Shown piece after piece: positions 9,725 to 17,973 of a stretch of DNA of 41,363 bases. Position 1 is the stretch's first letter. Every line of letters begins with the position of its first letter. The position numbers were made by a program, and so were the translations under genes. The stretch is from Leptolyngbya sp. DLM2.Bin27 (lineage in GTDB: Bacteria; Cyanobacteriota; Cyanobacteriia; Phormidesmidales; Phormidesmidaceae). Under the pieces are notes generated by a model. The model ran no database searches, was not told the origin of the DNA, and saw nothing but the letters and a program-made list of their open reading frames with translations. The DNA lies in contig RECJ01000159.1 in the NCBI GenBank assembly GCA_007694115.1, positions 1-41,363 on the forward strand, written 5' to 3'.

Positions 9725-9843
9725 CAGAAACCTCAGAGGCAATGGGGATAGGCAGCATAGATTGCAGAGCCGTAGATGCGAAACCTGCAAAATTTTTAGC
9801 TGCATGTTAGCAGCAATTTAGTCAGGTAACCCACGTAATATAA

Positions 9844-9884
9844 GCCACTGCCGCAGAATTTACGCTAAATTCTGCGGCAGTGGC
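9844..9884. terminator. Perfect 19-bp stem-loop, probable terminator or processing site
   Basis: GCCACTGCCGCAGAATTTA (9844-9862) is perfectly complementary to 9866-9884 across a CGC loop. It lies 7 bases past the stop codon of the small membrane-protein gene ending at 9892 and ahead of the LCP pair. No T-run follows on either strand, so classical intrinsic termination is uncertain. Confidence 0.6.
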
Positions 9885-9891
9885 CAATTCC

Positions 9892-10251
9892 CTAGGGCAA
9901 CCGCTTGCTCAACGGGCTAAAGCCTGGCAACTTGACTGACTTACCCTGGAGCAGCCGGATCATCAGTACCAGATTGGTGAGGGTATAGCCCGTGGTCACT
10001 AGGGTGTTGGTGACTAGCAGCCGCAGCGACAGCCCCGGTGACAAATGACTGCCGACGCTGAGCACGCCATAGGCGACGACCCAGGTCAATGCCAGGGTCA
10101 CCACTAGTCGACTAACCGCCAGTTCTTGTCGACTACCCTGCTTGCTCCACAGGCTATAGACCGCTGGCACCACCCCAAAGACAGGCACCAGGTAGATGGT
10201 TAGCTTCAATCGCTCAAGGGTTTCGCCCGCTGCGGGGCTGGCTTGTTTCAT
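9892..10251 (-). CDS. Small integral membrane protein, unknown function
   Basis: 119 residues, about four hydrophobic stretches (LTIYLVPVFGVVPAVYSL, VVTLALTWVVAYGVLSVG, LRLLVTNTLVTTGYTLTN running into LVLMIRLL). The two ends are charged and lack a signal peptide. I do not recognise the family. It sits upstream of the two LCP genes on the same strand, separated from them by a strong hairpin, and divergent from the mechanosensitive channel gene. A link with cell-envelope functions is only suggested by position. Confidence 0.75.
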   Translation of the reverse strand: MKQASPAAGETLERLKLTIYLVPVFGVVPAVYSLWSKQGSRQELAVSRLVVTLALTWVVAYGVLSVGSHLSPGLSLRLLVTNTLVTTGYTLTNLVLMIRLLQGKSVKLPGFSPLSKRLP

Positions 10252-10437
10252 CGACAGAATGTGCTTGGCAATATAGGACGGAGGGAAAAAGCTGTTATAA
10301 GGTTGTAGGCCCAGTTTTGCCTGGAAAAATCAGTGCATATGGACTAAATACCCTAATTGTGCCACTGATGTTTAGGCGTTGGCAGCCTCTATGTATTTAA
10401 GCCTGCTGGTATTTAAGCCTATTGAAGGAGAGATGAC

Positions 10438-11256
10438 GTGGGAAATTTGACTCAGTGGATCGCCACCGCTCAGGAAATGGTCACTCGGCTAGGCCTCAGC
10501 ATTATTGCTGCGTTATTTATTCTCTTTGTGGGGCAGTGGGTGGCCAAGCTCGTTGGCCGTGCCACTCGGCGATTGATGGTCAAACAAGGGGTTGACCCCA
10601 CCCTAGTTCACTTCACCGCCAGTTTGGTGTACTACGCGGCCCTGGCCTTTGTGATCATTGCGGCCCTCAACCGCCTAGGCATTCAAACCGCATCGCTGAT
10701 TGCGGTGCTGGGGGCGGCGGGTCTGGCGGTTGGTCTGGCGTTGCAGGGGTCGCTCTCAAACTTTGCCGCTGGGGTGCTGATGCTGATCTTTCGCCCCTTT
10801 AGCGTGGGCGATTTCATTGAAGGCGGCGGCACCCTGGGCACCGTCGATAGCCTGCAGCTGTTTACCACCACCATTATCACCCCCGAAAACGCGACGGTGA
10901 TTGTGCCCAACTCAAAGCTGGGGGGTGACAATATCACTAACTTTACGGCTCGACCCACCCGCCGGGTCGAAACCTTTGTCGGCATTAGCTACGGCGACAG
11001 CATTGAGCACGCCCGCCGGGTCATTCTAGATGTTATTGCCAACGACAGCCGCATTTTGGCCGAGCCGCCCCCACGGGTCAGCGTGGCTGAGCTGGCCGAC
11101 AGCAGTGTCGATCTACAGATTTGGACTTGGACTCAAACCGCAGACTTTTTAGGGGTGAAGCTAGACCTGCCAGAGCGCATTAAAGCCCAACTCGATGCAG
11201 AAGGTATTTCAATTCCCTTTCCCCAGCAGGATGTGCGGATGTTTCAGCAGAATTAG
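10438..11256 (+). CDS. Small-conductance mechanosensitive channel, MscS family
   Basis: 272 residues, the size of the minimal MscS type. Three membrane helices are visible (about 17-37, 57-77 and 83-113). The last is the pore helix, rich in Gly and Ala (LGAAGLAVGLALQGSLSNFAAG), followed by the family signature FRPFSVGDFIEG and the beta domain segment TVIVPNSKLGGDNITNFT. Such channels open on membrane tension to release solutes in osmotic downshock. The start is GTG at 10438 with AAGGAGAG placed 5-10 bases upstream. It is transcribed away from the small membrane-protein gene. Confidence 0.94.
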   Translation: MGNLTQWIATAQEMVTRLGLSIIAALFILFVGQWVAKLVGRATRRLMVKQGVDPTLVHFTASLVYYAALAFVIIAALNRLGIQTASLIAVLGAAGLAVGLALQGSLSNFAAGVLMLIFRPFSVGDFIEGGGTLGTVDSLQLFTTTIITPENATVIVPNSKLGGDNITNFTARPTRRVETFVGISYGDSIEHARRVILDVIANDSRILAEPPPRVSVAELADSSVDLQIWTWTQTADFLGVKLDLPERIKAQLDAEGISIPFPQQDVRMFQQN

Positions 11257-11330
11257 GGGATGGTCGGGTTTTGGATTTGGGGCTTTACTTGATACCTAGT
11301 GCAACGTCAAACTTAAAAATTAGGGTTCGC

Positions 11331-11420
11331 GTAGGTTGGGTGCAACGAATGGGTGCAACGAAGTGAAACCCAACAGCAGCAAGCCCTGGTTGGGCTCCGC
11401 TGGCGCTCTACCCAACCTAC
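11331..11420. repeat. MITE-like inverted repeat of the GTAGGTTGGGT family
   Basis: GTAGGTTGGGT at 11331-11341 is perfectly inverted as ACCCAACCTAC at 11410-11420, enclosing ~70 bases with further partial repeats (GGGTGCAACGAA). Elements with these ends are widespread non-autonomous repeats in cyanobacterial genomes (recalled knowledge). It lies between mscS and coaBC, which converge, so it may also act as a folded 3' end. Confidence 0.75.
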
Positions 11421-11455
11421 AAATCAAAGCTTGACCAAGCACTAGCCCCTGACCC

Positions 11456-12670
11456 CTAAAACCTGACCCCTAAAACCTCAAAAATCTGATGGGCCATTTC
11501 TAGCTTGGTGCAGGGGGGAATAGCAATTTTTTCGCCCGCTTGGGTGAGGAGGATGGCTTGGTTGCGATCGCAGCCAAACCCGCTGCCCGCCACGTCAATG
11601 GGGTTGGCCACAATGGCGTCTAGGCCTTTGCGCCGCAGCTTCTCTAGCGCTGGCGGCACGATATCGCCGGTCTGGGCGGCAAAGCCAATCAGCCGCTGGT
11701 GGGGCTGCCGCCGCTGGGCCAGATCGGCCACAATATCGGGTACCGGGGCCAAGGGCAGAGACTCGGGCAGATCGGCCTTAGCCAGCTTGGTGGCAGCCTG
11801 CGTCGCGGGTTTGATATCGGCCACCGCCGCCGCCATCACCACCCAATCGACCTGGGGCAAGTAGGTCAGCATGGCCCGGTGCATCTCCTCGGCAGTGGTT
11901 ACCTCGATGGCTTGAATGCCGCCCAGACGGGCTTTGAGCGCATCCTCTAGGGGGCCGTGCACCAGGGTGACGGTGGCCCCGCGATGAATGGCCGCCTGGG
12001 CTAGGGCAACGCCCATTTTGCCGCTGGCGGGGTTGCCGATGAACCGGACGGGATCGAGAAACTCACGGGTGCTGCCGGTGCTGATCAGCAGGTGCTTGCC
12101 CGCTAAGTCGCGCCGCCCGCCGCTGTGCAGCAGCGAGTAAATGTGAGCTAAGAGATCTTCGGGTTCGGCCATGCGCCCGGTGCCGATGCGATCACAGGCC
12201 AGCACCCCACTGCCAGGGTTGATGGCGTGGTAGCGGGCATCCTCTAGCACCCGGTGCCAGTTGCGCTGCACCGCCCGCTGCTGCCACATATCGGTGTTCA
12301 TGGCCGGGGCCAAGAGCACCGGGCAGGTCGAGGCCAGCACCGTATTGGTCAGCAGGTTGTCGGCCAGACCGTGGGCTAGCTTACCTAGGGTGTTGGCGCT
12401 CAAAGGCGCAATTACCAGCAGCTCGGCCCATTCCCCCAGCTCAATGTGTAGCGGTCGCCCCTGGGTGGCCTGCCAAAAGCTCTCGTCGGTGTAGGCGGGG
12501 CGGCGCGACAGCGTGGCCACCGTCAGCAGCGGAATAAACGCCTGCCCCTGCTGAGTCAGCACAGCCTTCACCGCCACGCCTGCCTTGGCCAGCGATGAAA
12601 TCACCGAACACACCTTGTAGGCCGCAATGCCGCCGCTGATGCCCAGCAGCACCCGCCGGGAGTCTGCCAT
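11456..12670 (-). CDS. coaBC: Bifunctional phosphopantothenoylcysteine decarboxylase / phosphopantothenate-cysteine ligase CoaBC
   Basis: 404 residues with both halves. The flavoprotein decarboxylase half (1-~185) shows GISGGIAAYK, active-site His75 in HIELGEWAELLVIAPLSANT, the PAMNTDMW substrate clamp (122-129) and catalytic Cys159 in GSGVLACD. The ligase half (~190-404) begins HLLISTGSTREFLDPVRFIGN..SGKMG and carries the NPID...GFG segment. The enzyme makes 4'-phosphopantetheine from phosphopantothenate, cysteine and CTP on the way to coenzyme A. The motif usually reading SAGPT or SxGxT reads STGST here, a minor change. The DUF2555 gene lies 18 bases upstream on the same strand, suggesting joint transcription. 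Confidence 0.96.
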   Translation of the reverse strand: MADSRRVLLGISGGIAAYKVCSVISSLAKAGVAVKAVLTQQGQAFIPLLTVATLSRRPAYTDESFWQATQGRPLHIELGEWAELLVIAPLSANTLGKLAHGLADNLLTNTVLASTCPVLLAPAMNTDMWQQRAVQRNWHRVLEDARYHAINPGSGVLACDRIGTGRMAEPEDLLAHIYSLLHSGGRRDLAGKHLLISTGSTREFLDPVRFIGNPASGKMGVALAQAAIHRGATVTLVHGPLEDALKARLGGIQAIEVTTAEEMHRAMLTYLPQVDWVVMAAAVADIKPATQAATKLAKADLPESLPLAPVPDIVADLAQRRQPHQRLIGFAAQTGDIVPPALEKLRRKGLDAIVANPIDVAGSGFGCDRNQAILLTQAGEKIAIPPCTKLEMAHQIFEVLGVRF

Positions 12671-12688
12671 AGCTACCCCAGAGATGCC

Positions 12689-12901
12689 CTACGACTCGTC
12701 GTAGGCTTCAAGGTCGAGCAAGTACACGTAAGACTCCACCAGCTCAGGTCGCTGAAATGCGATCGCCCGCAGCAGGTGCCAGTCTTGCAGCCCCTCAAAG
12801 GCGGTTTCGTAGGCATCGGTCTCTAGACGAGTTGCCAGCTCAGCCACCGTATCCGGTGTCATATCTGAGACGGTTTGCGGCGAAACATGTAGGCTCAGCA
12901 T
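12689..12901 (-). CDS. DUF2555 family protein, unknown function
   Basis: 70 residues. The sequence, in particular the core GLQDWHLLRAIAFQRPELVE and the acidic end LDLEAYDES, matches the cyanobacterial family DUF2555 as I recall it. It is soluble, helical and acidic, with no signal peptide. It ends 18 bases before coaBC, so the two genes are likely one operon, but nothing in the sequence shows a role in coenzyme A synthesis. Confidence 0.85.
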   Translation of the reverse strand: MLSLHVSPQTVSDMTPDTVAELATRLETDAYETAFEGLQDWHLLRAIAFQRPELVESYVYLLDLEAYDES

Positions 12902-12972
12902 AGTCTTTTCCCCCTTGGTGACGGTTACCCCGGCGCTGGATGACCCCAGCCCAAAGTCAGTTCACTCTCCCC

Positions 12973-13653
12973 CTATCCTAAAGGGTTACCCAGGGGATTT
13001 TGGCTGGCCTGCCTCAAATCTTCGCAAAACCCGCTAATTAGACCGAGCGCCTGGGGCGAAATTTCATGACCCATGGCCAATTCATGCCAGGTCACAGGCT
13101 GCCCGAGGCTAGTCAAGGCCGCCTTTGCCTGGTGGGCCAGAGCCACGGGCACAACCGGGTCACCAGAGCCATGCACCATCAATACAGGGCGGGGGCTGAC
13201 CGGGGCCAGAGCAGCCCGGTGCAGGTAGCCACTGAGAATGATTTGCCCCGCCAAAGGCAGTTGTGCCCCCACATCGAGGGCCATGGCCCCGCCCTGGGAG
13301 AAGCCAGCCAAAATCGTCCGTTCTAAGGGAATGCCAGTGGTGTTTGCCAGCTCCAAAATACAGGTCTTGAGCTGCGCTTGGCTGGTTTGCAGATCGGCCT
13401 GGGCCGCAAAATCGTGGGGCCGACGAAAGTCATACCCCGCCGGGAAGCCGTACCACATGCGCCCCCCCGGTGCCTGGGGATGGGGCCAGGGCGCATCGGG
13501 AAACACCATCGCCATATGGCTCAACCTGAGGTAGGGAGCCAGCCCCACCAGGTCGGCGGCGTTGGCTCCCCAGCCGTGGAGCGCCACCAGGCACCAGTCA
13601 GCGGTGTCGGGGCCATAGGTGAGCGTCTGAAGGGGTAAGGCTGGGGCGGTCAT
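12973..13653 (-). CDS. Alpha/beta hydrolase, phospholipase/carboxylesterase family
   Basis: 226 residues with the usual alpha/beta hydrolase order: LVALHGWGANAADL as oxyanion-hole strand, nucleophile Ser119 in GFSQGG, Asp165 in HGSGDPVVP, and His196 in MGHEIS. These match small bacterial carboxylesterases of the YpfH/acyl-protein thioesterase group. No signal peptide, so it should act in the cytoplasm on short acyl esters or thioesters; the true substrate cannot be read from sequence. It starts 10 bases after the end of trhO on the same strand and may be co-transcribed with it. Confidence 0.92.
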   Translation of the reverse strand: MTAPALPLQTLTYGPDTADWCLVALHGWGANAADLVGLAPYLRLSHMAMVFPDAPWPHPQAPGGRMWYGFPAGYDFRRPHDFAAQADLQTSQAQLKTCILELANTTGIPLERTILAGFSQGGAMALDVGAQLPLAGQIILSGYLHRAALAPVSPRPVLMVHGSGDPVVPVALAHQAKAALTSLGQPVTWHELAMGHEISPQALGLISGFCEDLRQASQNPLGNPLG

Positions 13654-13663
13654 GAGACTGTCC

Positions 13664-14539
13664 TTAACGATAGCGGTGGCGCTGGCGATCGGCTAGCCGG
13701 GCCCGTTTGGTCGGGGTGAGAGCAGCATAGCAGTGGGGGCAGCTAATGCCCGCCGCGTACTCAGGGGTTGCCTGCTCGGCAGGGCTGACTGGGTGGCCGC
13801 ACCCCAGGCAGAGATCGTGGTCGGTGGGGGCAAGGTGGTGGTCGACGGCAACGCGATCGTCAAACACAAAGCAGTCGCCCTGCCACAGACTGCTGCCCTC
13901 TGGCACCGTTTTCAGGTAGTTGAGAATGCCGCCCTGGAGGTGGTAAACCTGCTCAAAGCCCTGGTCTAGGAGATAGGCGGTGGCTTTTTCGCAGCGAATG
14001 CCGCCGGTACAAAACATCGCCACTTTTTTGTGTTGGGCCGGGTCGAGCTGGCTAGCCACGTAGGCGGGTAGTTCCCTAAAAGAATGGGTCTGGGGATTCA
14101 CCGCGCCTTTAAAGCTACCCAGCTCCACCTCAAAATTGTTGCGGGCGTCGATCACCACCACCTCAGGGTCGCCAATCAGCTGGTTCCACTTTTGTGGCTC
14201 GACGTAGGTGCCGACCGCTTGCTGGGCAGGGTTGATCTCCGGTCGCCCCAGGGTGACAATTTCCCGCTTCAGTTTCACCTTCATGCGCTCAAAAGGCGCG
14301 CCCACGGTGGTGGATTCTTGATGGGGGAAGGGGCCGATCTCGGGGTGGTTGTGCAGCCAGGTGAGGAGATCGTCAAGGCTGGGGCGATCGCCTGCCACGG
14401 TGGCATTTAGCCCCTCGCTGGCCAGCAAAATTGTGCCCCGCAGCCCCCAGCCCAGGCAGCGCTCCAGCAGCTCGGCTCGCAATGCCCCTGGCTCGCTCAG
14501 CGGCACAAATTTGTAAAAGGTGGCGACGACCCAGACCAT
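13664..14539 (-). CDS. trhO: tRNA uridine(34) hydroxylase TrhO (rhodanese domain)
   Basis: 291 residues. An N-terminal ferredoxin-like domain (about 1-100) is followed by a rhodanese domain with the active loop CTGGIRCEK (Cys177, Cys183), typical of TrhO (YceA). The C-terminal extension holds two CxxC pairs (Cys244/Cys247 and Cys267/Cys270) that probably bind zinc. TrhO forms 5-hydroxyuridine at the wobble base of several tRNAs, using prephenate-independent oxygen chemistry in the homologues studied. It precedes the esterase gene by 10 bases. The start is the ATG beginning MVWVVATFYKF, which matches the family N-terminus. Confidence 0.92.
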   Translation of the reverse strand: MVWVVATFYKFVPLSEPGALRAELLERCLGWGLRGTILLASEGLNATVAGDRPSLDDLLTWLHNHPEIGPFPHQESTTVGAPFERMKVKLKREIVTLGRPEINPAQQAVGTYVEPQKWNQLIGDPEVVVIDARNNFEVELGSFKGAVNPQTHSFRELPAYVASQLDPAQHKKVAMFCTGGIRCEKATAYLLDQGFEQVYHLQGGILNYLKTVPEGSSLWQGDCFVFDDRVAVDHHLAPTDHDLCLGCGHPVSPAEQATPEYAAGISCPHCYAALTPTKRARLADRQRHRYR

Positions 14540-14818
14540 GACAGCATTTTGACAGAGAAGTCTCTCATTATAAAAGGTGATGTTGGCACACCCCAGCCCA
14601 CACGGGTGTTTTAGTGCAAACCGCGAAGGTCGAAAGACTAGAGCAGCCCGCCTTCTCCGCGAAGCTGGAGGGCCGGGAGTATGTCACAAATCCCCTGGCG
14701 GGCCACTATCCCAAAGAACAGAGGTTTCAGGCAGGGCGATCGCACCGCTGGCGTTCCCTGACATAACGGTTTCCGTCGAGCAATTGCTCCTTCAGGCCCA
14801 AATCTAGCTCACGGCATC

Positions 14819-15760
14819 CTATAGCCGGTAGGCCTGGTACACCTCAGTCGCCGCCCGATGTAGTAGCGAGTGGCGAAAGATCAGGTCATCCATGGATTTG
14901 CCGTAGCCGCCGCCGATGACGCAGGCGACGGGGTAGCCCGCTTTAACACAGGTCTCTAGCACGTAGCGATCGCGCCCAAAAATCCCCGTATTGCTCAGCG
15001 CCAGCTTGCCCAGCAGGTCGTCGCGGTGGGGGTCGGCCCCGGCGTCGTAGAGCACCAGGTCGGGCCGCACCTGGGCCAGCAGATCGGGCAGGTACTGGGC
15101 CAGGCAGTCTAAATAATCTCGATCTTCCAATCCCAACGCTAGGGGCACATCCAGATCGCTGGCCTGCTTGCGGGCCGGAAAGTTCTCCTGGCAGTGCATC
15201 GAGAAGGTGAACACATTGGGGTCATCGCAAAAAATCCAGGCGGTGCCGTCGCCCTGGTGGACATCGAGGTCGAGAATGAGCACTCGCTGGACGCGGCCTT
15301 GCTTTTGCAGCACGCGGGTGGCGATCGCCAGATCGTTAAAAATGCAAAACCCTGACCCGTAGTCGGGGAAGGCGTGGTGGGTACCTCCGGCGGTGTTGCA
15401 GGCCAGTCCCTGCTCTAGGGCCAGTTTGGCGGTGAGAATGGTGCCCCCCACCGCCGTACAGGTGCGCTTCACCAGGGCCTCGCTCCAGGGCAAGCCAATC
15501 CGCCGCTGGGCCTTGGCCTCCAGCGTGCCCTGGCGGTAGGCATTTACATAGTCGCGGTGGTGGACGTACTCTAGCCAGGTCTGGGGTGGTTCGCCGGGCT
15601 GGTAGATCTGATCAGGGGTAATCACACCGTCTTGCAGCAGGCGATCGCGCAGTAGCCGAAACTTGGGCATCGGAAAGCGATGCCCGTCGGGCAAGGGGGC
15701 GACGTAGTCGGGATGATAGATAACCGGCAGCTGACTCAATGCCCCTAAATGCCCCAGCAA
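14819..15760 (-). CDS. Histone deacetylase-like amidohydrolase
   Basis: 313 residues covering one full HDAC/AcuC fold. Active-site residues are in place: the His pair in GGTHHAFPDYGSGFCIFND (128-129), zinc ligands Asp166 and His168 in DLDVHQGDGT, Asp243 in DAGADPH, and Tyr286 in GGGYGKS. Bacterial members deacetylate proteins, acetylpolyamines or acetylated small molecules; the substrate here is unknown. Transcribed alone, with 279 bases without a gene before trhO. The first ten residues are weakly conserved in style and the start may lie slightly downstream. Confidence 0.9.
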   Translation of the reverse strand: MLGHLGALSQLPVIYHPDYVAPLPDGHRFPMPKFRLLRDRLLQDGVITPDQIYQPGEPPQTWLEYVHHRDYVNAYRQGTLEAKAQRRIGLPWSEALVKRTCTAVGGTILTAKLALEQGLACNTAGGTHHAFPDYGSGFCIFNDLAIATRVLQKQGRVQRVLILDLDVHQGDGTAWIFCDDPNVFTFSMHCQENFPARKQASDLDVPLALGLEDRDYLDCLAQYLPDLLAQVRPDLVLYDAGADPHRDDLLGKLALSNTGIFGRDRYVLETCVKAGYPVACVIGGGYGKSMDDLIFRHSLLHRAATEVYQAYRL

Positions 15761-15769
15761 AATGGTTGC

Positions 15770-15890
15770 TATAGCGATCCTGTGTGAATCGTGAACATCT
15801 GTAGGGCAGGCATCTCGCCTGCATGGGCAAGATGCCTGCCCTACCTACCTAAATCAATTCGGATTGCTATATATATTTCTATCTTTCTAT
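15770..15890. repeat. MITE-like palindromic repeat
   Basis: A perfect 15-bp inverted repeat, GTAGGGCAGGCATCT (15801-15815) with AGATGCCTGCCCTAC (15830-15844). It is flanked by a longer, imperfect inverted pair (ATAGCGATCCTG near 15774 and the complement of GGATTGCTAT near 15872). No coding capacity. This looks like a small non-autonomous mobile repeat at the 5' side of the HDAC-like gene. Confidence 0.65.
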
Positions 15891-15901
15891 TGAATATGCT
15901 G

Positions 15902-16771
15902 CTACATCAACGATGACAGCGATCGCCGCTGCCGCATATCTAGGGCGTGGGCCACGCTGCCCTCAGACCAGTCGAGGGGCAGGTCGGTGCCCTCAGGTAC
16001 CACCGCTGGCGTGCGGGCTGGGGGCTGGGCTTGGGCCTCGGCGGCCGCCTGCCCCCCCGGCTGCGGCCTAGATCGGCGAGCGGCAAGGGTTGACCGCTGG
16101 GCCACGGCGGGGGCCGTAGCCGCTCTCGCCGTGGCCCTAGCCACCGGGCGAAACGCGGGGGGCGCTGGCTGAGGCGAGAGGGGTTGAGGTGGCGTGGCTG
16201 GTGGCGACGCAGTAACCGCCCTAACCCCTGGCACCACCATGTCATCGCGCTGGGGCAGGTAGGGGGTTAAGCGTTTGGGCTGAGGCGGCCGCACCGGGGC
16301 CGGGGTCTTGGCTGCCGGGCGCACCTTTTTGCGCTTGGGGCGAGCTGAGGCCTTAATTTGCTGGGTCAGCACAAAACAGCCAAAGGCACATAGCCCTACC
16401 AGGCTAAACAACCCCCAAAGGATGACGGTGCCTGAGTGGGGGGCCTCGGTCGGTTCCACCTCGGGAGGCGTATCTAAGGGGGGTAACGAGTTAGGGGCTG
16501 CGTTAGGGGCTGCGCTAGGTAAGGGCGGGGTGACGATGGCGATGGGTAAGTCTCGATGGCTGGTGTCTTCGATCGGCTGGTTAAACATCAGGCCGTGGTA
16601 AGCGATCGCACTCACGCACACCAGAGTCAGCCACAGCCCACCCAGCAAAAACAGGGGCCGATAGGTCAGCAGCCTGGCCCAAAACAATCCCGAGGTCAAC
16701 GACGGATCTTGGGCTTCAGAGAAGGGTCGCGGGGCAGCACTCAAGGGCTGTTTTGAAAAAAGCTGTGCCAT
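15902..16771 (-). CDS. Proline-rich protein with two membrane segments, unknown function
   Basis: 289 residues. Two hydrophobic segments (about 35-62 and 113-137) enclose a ~50-residue Pro/Ala-rich stretch that would lie outside the cytoplasm. The C-terminal half is a disordered, basic, Pro/Ala/Arg-rich tail starting with KASARPKRKK. The end WSEGSVAHALDMRQRRSLSSLM is more ordered in composition and may be a conserved motif. No enzyme motif was seen and I do not recognise the family. The basic tail could contact nucleic acid or acidic partners (inference). Confidence 0.7.
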   Translation of the reverse strand: MAQLFSKQPLSAAPRPFSEAQDPSLTSGLFWARLLTYRPLFLLGGLWLTLVCVSAIAYHGLMFNQPIEDTSHRDLPIAIVTPPLPSAAPNAAPNSLPPLDTPPEVEPTEAPHSGTVILWGLFSLVGLCAFGCFVLTQQIKASARPKRKKVRPAAKTPAPVRPPQPKRLTPYLPQRDDMVVPGVRAVTASPPATPPQPLSPQPAPPAFRPVARATARAATAPAVAQRSTLAARRSRPQPGGQAAAEAQAQPPARTPAVVPEGTDLPLDWSEGSVAHALDMRQRRSLSSLM

Positions 16772-16995
16772 AGGGTCACTCGGGGCGATCGTCTATATCA
16801 GGTCGAGATCGAGATCTGTAGTTTTCCCACAGGCAAAACTCTATTTCTAGACTGGGATGAGGGGTATTTACCGATTTCAGCCTTGCCAGTATGCTCCCTG
16901 GGGCCAATTGTAAGCGCTCCTGCTCCCAGGCGCTAGATCTGCGCTGGGGCAGGAGACTGAGCCATGGGATCATCGGGTCTGTTGGGGGCACTAGG

Positions 16996-17973
16996 CTATT
17001 GCTGCACCATGGCGGGCACAAACTCGCGGGGGTTTTGGGCTACCCAGCCCATGGGTGAATTGAGTCGCACCTCAAAAAACAAAAACGAGTCCCCCCCTTC
17101 CTGGGGTGCGATCGCACCGAGGCGATCGCCCTGGCGCACAGTCTGCCCCGCCCGCACCGACAGCGTGGCAAGGTTAGCATAGCGGGTCTGCAGCCCCTGG
17201 GCATGGTTGACTACCACCAGGTTGCCGTAGGTGTCGTCGGTGCCAGCAAAGGCGACGGTGCCCGGCCCGACGGCTAGCGCAGCGGTGTTGGCCGGGCTGG
17301 CCAACGCCAGCCCAGTGTTAAACACCAGCTTGCCCTGGGCCGGGTCAGGCTGCCAGCCATAGTTGATCACTACCTGCGATCGCTGGGGCAGCGGATATCC
17401 CTGGAGCGGGCTTTCGCTGGCTGCCACGGTCGTAGCAGCAGTGGAGGTGCGCACCCCTGGGAACCAGTTCACCCCCGGCACAAAAACGCTGGCAGGCACC
17501 GTGCTGACGCAGCCATTAACCTCAAACAGCACGTCGGCGCGGCTGTCGTAGGCCGCTGCCACCTGCTGCCAGGTCTGGCCCGGCGTTACGCTCACCCGAA
17601 TGCCGTTGAAGGGCGGTACCAGTAACTCTTGCCCAGGGCTGACGCTACCCCCCTGAAGGGCGGGGTTGAGGCCCATCAGCGTGGTGGGCAGCAGACCATA
17701 CTGCTGGGCAATGGCCTCTAGGGTTTCCCCTGGGGCGACCCGGTGGCGGGTGAGTCGCGACAGCACTGGCTCGCGGCATGGGGGGCTAGGTTGGGCGATC
17801 GCCCCAGGCGGCATGACTCCTGCCAGGGTGAGCACTGCGGCCAGCCCCGCCCCCAGCCCCCCCAGCCTCAAACCGCTAGCAGAGCCGCTTGTAGCCTGGG
17901 GCCGCTTGTGCTCTGGAGGTGGGCCATAGGCTGACTGAACCCCAAAAAACCGTTTAGAATAGAAGAAAATCAT
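16996..17973 (-). CDS. LysM protein with a degenerate LytM/M23 domain
   Basis: 325 residues. A basic N-terminus and hydrophobic stretch (about 36-60) anchor or export it. One LysM motif (about 77-120, RHRVAPGETLEAIAQQYG) and a second LysM-like segment (125-170) bind peptidoglycan. The C-terminal domain (~195-318) has the M23/LytM fold pattern, but zinc-site residues are replaced: FNTGLA where the family has FHxGxD (Asn219, Ala223), YANL for YAHL (Asn267), and FFEVR where His normally precedes FEVR. Only His257 of VNH remains. It therefore should not be a peptidase and is more likely an EnvC/NlpD-like activator or a scaffold. It diverges from the Deg protease gene. Confidence 0.88.
   Translation of the reverse strand: MIFFYSKRFFGVQSAYGPPPEHKRPQATSGSASGLRLGGLGAGLAAVLTLAGVMPPGAIAQPSPPCREPVLSRLTRHRVAPGETLEAIAQQYGLLPTTLMGLNPALQGGSVSPGQELLVPPFNGIRVSVTPGQTWQQVAAAYDSRADVLFEVNGCVSTVPASVFVPGVNWFPGVRTSTAATTVAASESPLQGYPLPQRSQVVINYGWQPDPAQGKLVFNTGLALASPANTAALAVGPGTVAFAGTDDTYGNLVVVNHAQGLQTRYANLATLSVRAGQTVRQGDRLGAIAPQEGGDSFLFFEVRLNSPMGWVAQNPREFVPAMVQQ

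Noticed and set aside
14577-14807. 76-codon plus-strand frame between trhO and the HDAC-like gene, with text like IS200/IS605 end sequence (GGGAGTATGTCACAAATCCC)
   Set aside because: No transposase or paired ends visible; the resemblance to an IS end is only a faint memory, so neither a gene nor an element is called.
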